A DNA stretch of 8,689 nucleotides, taken from NCBI GenBank assembly GCA_022360595.1, contig JAKSCN010000475.1, positions 1 through 8,689 on the forward strand, read 5' to 3'. The translations under genes were made by a program, and so were the position numbers. Source of the stretch: Chromatiales bacterium. GTDB taxonomy: Bacteria > Pseudomonadota > Gammaproteobacteria > Chromatiales > Chromatiaceae. Under the pieces are notes generated by a model. It searched no databases, was not told the DNA's origin, and worked only from the letters and a program-made list of their open reading frames with translations. Of this stretch, positions 6,188 to 8,689 are shown piece after piece. Position 1 is the stretch's first letter. Each line of letters opens with the position of its first letter.

Positions 6188-6835
6188 TTAAGGTGATAAG
6201 CGATCAATCTGCCAATCATTATTATCGGTTTTGGTGTAACGGAAACGGTCATGGAGGCGATTTTCTCTGCCTTGCCAAAACTCTATGGAGAGTGGGGCGA
6301 TGCGATACCCACCCCAGAAACTGGGCAGGGCCATCTCTTTATTGGCAAATTTACGCTTGATCTCATCGAACTTCTGTTCAAGTACCTGCCGGGACGAGAT
6401 CACCTCACTCTGTTGCGAAACCCAGGCGCCGATCTGGCTCTCCCGGGGTCTGGTGAGAAAATACTTCAGGGAGTTACTGGTACTCACTTTTGTGGCAGTA
6501 CCTTGGATGATTACCTGTCGCTCAAACTCGCGCCAATAAAAGAGTAGGGCGACTTGAGGGTTTTCGGCAATCTCTCGCGCTTTTTGGCTCTCTTGGTTAG
6601 TGTAAAAGACGAAACCACGCTGGTCGAAGAATTTGAGCAGCACCGTGCGCAATGAGGGCGAGCCACTTTTCGTGCTGGTGGCCAAGCTCATGGCGGTGGC
6701 ATCTGTCAGGTCGGCCGAGGTAGCCTGTTGCAGCCAGATGTTGAACTGCTCAAAAGGGTCTGGATTCAGGTCTTGCCTGGAGAGGCCCTCATGCAGATAT
6801 TCGCGTCTGAGGAGTTCTAAATCAACTTTACTCAA
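6188..6835 (-). CDS. pdxH: Pyridoxamine 5'-phosphate oxidase (PdxH)
   Basis: FMN-dependent cytoplasmic oxidase that converts pyridoxine 5'-phosphate or pyridoxamine 5'-phosphate to pyridoxal 5'-phosphate, the last step of vitamin B6 synthesis and salvage. Counting from the upstream TTG at 6847, the expected residues match E. coli numbering: Arg67, Lys72, Tyr82, Thr83 and Lys89 for FMN, and Tyr129, Arg133, Ser137, Arg197 and His199 for the substrate. The C-terminal Phe-Trp-Gly-Gly-Tyr-Arg and Glu-Asn-Arg-Leu-His-Asp-Arg-Phe segments are intact, and the protein closes with Arg-Leu-Ser-Pro. No ATG is available. I chose the TTG at 6833-6835 (215 residues) because GGAG (6842-6845 on plus) stands 6 bases ahead of it. 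The TTG at 6847 gives 219 residues but has no Shine-Dalgarno, and a TAA bars extension further upstream. Either length is normal. A hairpin with a T-tract lies in the leader. Confidence 0.96.
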   Translation of the reverse strand: MSKVDLELLRREYLHEGLSRQDLNPDPFEQFNIWLQQATSADLTDATAMSLATSTKSGSPSLRTVLLKFFDQRGFVFYTNQESQKAREIAENPQVALLFYWREFERQVIIQGTATKVSTSNSLKYFLTRPRESQIGAWVSQQSEVISSRQVLEQKFDEIKRKFANKEMALPSFWGGYRIAPLSIEFWQGRENRLHDRFRYTKTDNNDWQIDRLSP

Positions 6836-6841
6836 TGTGGA

Positions 6842-6845
6842 CTCC
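6842..6845 (-). promoter_or_regulatory. Shine-Dalgarno deciding the TTG start of pdxH
   Basis: GGAG on the minus strand, 6 bases before TTG-AGT-AAA. It overlaps the first codons of the longer reading frame, so it favours the shorter start. Confidence 0.5.
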
Positions 6846-6864
6846 AAAAGTTGACTGGAAGTTT

Positions 6865-6889
6865 AAAAAACGGGCGGGGATAATCGCCC
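6865..6889 (-). terminator. Possible leader terminator or attenuator upstream of pdxH
   Basis: On the minus strand GGGCG (6885-6889) pairs with CGCCC (6872-6876) around an 8-base loop. One G and then six T follow (6865-6870). This is the form of a short intrinsic terminator pointing toward pdxH, ending about 29 bases before its start codon. The stem is only 5 bp, all G-C. It could stop stray leftward transcription or act in the pdxH leader; no known riboswitch is recognised. Confidence 0.4.
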
Positions 6890-6959
6890 TTGTTGATGCG
6901 CTAAGTATATTTTGCGAATTCAAAAATATCATTAACTCTTTCATTGTTGATCATCGGGT

Positions 6960-7898
6960 ATGAGTGAATTTTCGAATCTGATTTTAGTGTCCGGAAAAGC
7001 CGGGGTGGAGCTGGCGCTGTTTATTTTTCTGCCGGTGATGATCATCATGCTGACGGTGATGCGCTTGCTCGAGGCGCGTGGCGCACTGGATTGGGTGGTG
7101 ACGAAGGTGAGCCCGCTGTTTCACCATTTCGGCATTCCAGGCATTGGTGTATTTGCCCTGATTCAGGTGGTGTTTGTTGGTTTTGCGGCACCTGTCGCTA
7201 CCTTGGCCATGATGGACAAAGGAGGGATATCCCGGCGCCATATTGCGGCTACCCTGGCCATGGTGCTCACCTGTGCTCAGGCGAATGTGACATTTCCCAT
7301 GGCCGCTGTTGGGTTGAATGCGCCAATGGTTATTCTGGTTTCAATCGTCGGCGGGCTGATTGCGGCAAGTGCTGTCTATTATCTGTTTGCCCATGAGCTG
7401 CCGGAGCAGGAGGAGCCCGTGTTGACCCCCTCGCACCCTACGGCCGAGGGGACGAAGGGCTTGTTGGCGGTGATCAACAGCGCCGGTAAAGAGGCCTTTA
7501 ATATCTCTGTTGGGGCCATTCCGATGCTGGTGCTTGCACTACTGCTGGTGAACAGCTTGAAAGAGGTTGGGTTTGTCGGTGCTTTGGAGTCGATATTGGA
7601 ACCCCTGTTTGTCTGGTTGGAGATACCATCTACAGCGCTGCTGGCGATACTCTCTAAATATATAGCTGGCGGAACGGCGATGTTGGGTGTCAGTGTTGAC
7701 TTGATCAATCAGGGGACACTCTCCGCGATTGATATGAATCGTTTGGCCGGTTTCCTGATTCACCCTATGGATATTGTGGGAGTGGCTATTCTGATTACTG
7801 CGGGGTCGCGGGTTGCATCGGTTGTCCGGCCGGCAATCTACGGCGCACTGGTGGGTATTCTGTTTCGCACCCTGTGCCACTATTTTCTGCCGCTATGA
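6960..7898 (+). CDS. Nucleoside-recognition (Gate) domain membrane protein
   Basis: A 312-residue polytopic inner-membrane protein of the nucleoside-recognition/Gate family (related to SpmA/SpmB and YjiG/YjiH). Substrate and direction are unknown, and the family name does not prove nucleoside transport. Hydrophobic helices can be read at about residues 15-36, 61-82, 97-118, 122-143, 183-200, 224-245, 263-281 and 291-306, with a hydrophilic loop at 145-178. The two halves resemble each other: Gly-Ala-Leu at 41-43 and 207-209 each open an amphipathic segment. That is followed by a Gly/Ala-rich helix and a Gly-(Ile/Thr/Leu)-Ser turn (residues 89-91 and 252-255). The ATG at 6960 has only a weak CGGG (6955-6958) ahead of it, so initiation may be inefficient or the message nearly leaderless. 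It is divergent from pdxH and 63 bases before ttcA on the same strand. No frameshift or missing part is seen. Confidence 0.85.
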   Translation: MSEFSNLILVSGKAGVELALFIFLPVMIIMLTVMRLLEARGALDWVVTKVSPLFHHFGIPGIGVFALIQVVFVGFAAPVATLAMMDKGGISRRHIAATLAMVLTCAQANVTFPMAAVGLNAPMVILVSIVGGLIAASAVYYLFAHELPEQEEPVLTPSHPTAEGTKGLLAVINSAGKEAFNISVGAIPMLVLALLLVNSLKEVGFVGALESILEPLFVWLEIPSTALLAILSKYIAGGTAMLGVSVDLINQGTLSAIDMNRLAGFLIHPMDIVGVAILITAGSRVASVVRPAIYGALVGILFRTLCHYFLPL

Positions 7899-7924
7899 GC
7901 CCCCACGCCGCGGTAATCAGCATG

Positions 7925-7930
7925 TATAAT
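7925..7930 (+). promoter_or_regulatory. Possible -10 element of a ttcA promoter
   Basis: A perfect TATAAT stands in the 63-base gap before ttcA, which would place a start site near 7937 and a leader of about 25 bases. No good TTGACA match occurs 16-18 bases upstream, and the TG before it is one base out of place for an extended -10, so this is tentative. Confidence 0.3.
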
Positions 7931-7961
7931 GCGCTGTTTGTCGATACTGGCCATCTGAGTT

Positions 7962-8689
7962 ATGAGTGAAGAGATCAAAAAGCCCCGCAGTTCGGGCAAT
8001 TAAAAAAAAAAAAAAAAGCGTCTGGAACGGGAAGTGGGCAAGGCGATTGCCGATTTCAACATGATCGAAGAGGGAGATCGGGTTCTGGTCTGTTTGAGCG
8101 GTGGCAAGGACTCTTACACGCTGTTGGATATCCTGCAAACTTTGCAGTCTCGCGCCCCGGTCAAATTTGAGATTATGGCGATGAACCTCGATCAGAAACA
8201 GCCGGGGTTCCCGGAGACGGTATTGCCCGAATATCTAGAGGCTCAAGGAGTGGAATATCGGATTGTCGAGGAAGATACCTACTCAATCGTCAAGGAGAAG
8301 ATTCCAGAAGGGAAAACCACCTGTTCACTCTGTTCACGGCTGCGCCGCGGCATTATCTACCGGGTTGCCACCGAAGTAGGTGCAACCAAGATTGCACTGG
8401 GCCATCACCGTGATGATATTGTCGAGACACTGTTTCTCAATATGTTCTTTGGCTCCAAAATGAAGGCAATGCCGCCCAAGCTCTACACCGATGACGGTCG
8501 TCATACGGTGATACGCCCGCTGGCCTACTGTGCCGAGAAGGATATCGCACGCTATAGTCGGGCTCGGGAATTTCCGATTATTCCCTGCAATCTCTGCGGC
8601 TCCCAAGAGAACCTTCAACGCAAACAGATTAAAGAGATGCTGAGTGGTTGGGAGCAGCAATATCCGGGGCGAACCCAGAATATCTTCAA
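7962..8689 (+). CDS. ttcA: tRNA 2-thiocytidine biosynthesis protein TtcA, 3' end beyond the window; in-frame TAA near the start
   Basis: TtcA installs 2-thiocytidine at position 32 of certain tRNAs, using ATP and a [4Fe-4S] cluster. The PP-loop Ser-Gly-Gly-Lys-Asp-Ser is encoded at 8097-8114. The cluster region shows as Cys-x-x-Cys at 8322-8333 (Cys-Ser-Leu-Cys), with a second Cys-x-x-Cys at 8586-8597 (Cys-Asn-Leu-Cys). Leu-Gly-His-His-Arg-Asp-Asp and Ile-Arg-Pro-Leu-Ala-Tyr-Cys are also typical. The frame is open to the right edge; about 75-80 C-terminal residues are expected beyond it. The ATG at 7962 starts a plausible 13-residue N-terminus. TAA at 8001-8003 then interrupts it, the first two A of a 16-A run, after which the same frame resumes with Lys codons and Lys-Arg-Leu-Glu-Arg. 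Nothing is lost from the conserved domain. The only later starts are GTG 8034 and ATG 8061, neither with a Shine-Dalgarno, and they would remove the basic N-terminal segment. A base-calling or assembly error in the A run is likely, but a real lesion cannot be excluded. Confidence 0.93.
8002..8017 (+). repeat. A16 homopolymer inside the 5' part of ttcA
   Basis: Sixteen consecutive A, preceded by a T that makes the stop TAA and followed by GCG. It encodes the lysine-rich segment before Lys-Arg-Leu-Glu-Arg. It is the longest single-base run I see in the window and out of place in this GC-richer coding context. Confidence 0.9.

Noticed and set aside
6893..6940. Sigma-70 promoter for the Gate protein gene
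   Set aside because: The gap is AT-rich with pieces such as TTGATG, TTGCGA and TATATT, but none pair at 16-18 base spacing, so no promoter is called.
8004..8034. Programmed frameshifting or transcript slippage on A16 rescuing ttcA
   Set aside because: The frames on both sides are already the same and the TAA uses the first two A of the tract, so slippage in the tract would not remove the stop.

Overview
The window looks like a contig from a sulfur-oxidising type gammaproteobacterium (free-living or symbiotic), with a foreign piece at its left end. Bases 1 to about 892 are strongly AT-rich. They encode tetratricopeptide repeats followed by a basic coiled-coil stretch and a membrane helix, the layout of Bacteroidota TPR sensor proteins. 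From about 893 onward base composition and codon use change abruptly to a GC-richer gammaproteobacterial style that holds to the end. The host assignment is inferred from gene content and protein resemblance, not from a marker gene.

Region by region: (1) 2-892, TPR protein fragment, open at the left edge. (2) 893-4860, a [NiFe]-hydrogenase operon of the Isp type (HydDB group 1e) in the order hynS-isp1-isp2-hynL, known from Thiocapsa roseopersicina and relatives. Only the last 67 codons of hynS survive to the right of the junction; isp1, isp2 and hynL are complete. (3) 4881-4916, a near-perfect hairpin flanked by A6 and T6 that can terminate transcription from both sides. (4) 4935-6077, minus strand, an uncharacterised probable lipoprotein made of four tandem copies of a domain with two cysteines each. 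(5) 6188-6835, minus strand, pdxH (pyridoxamine-phosphate oxidase), with a hairpin-plus-T-tract in its leader. (6) 6960-7898, plus strand, a nucleoside-recognition (Gate) membrane protein. (7) 7962 to the right edge, ttcA (tRNA 2-thiocytidine synthesis), running off the window and carrying an in-frame TAA directly before a run of 16 A.

How the genes work together: HynS and HynL would form the H2-activating dimer. Isp1 (a NarI/DsrM-like b-type cytochrome) and Isp2 (an HdrD/DsrK-like iron-sulfur protein) would carry electrons between it and the quinone or thiol/sulfur pool. The remaining genes are unrelated housekeeping or unknown genes.

Two places deserve suspicion before biology is read into them. 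One is the TPR/HynS joint at about 893, which makes an in-frame 357-residue ORF that is most likely a chimeric assembly. The other is the A16 tract in ttcA. The most interesting undescribed item is the four-repeat cysteine protein. I saw no mobile element, CRISPR array, tRNA or rRNA.
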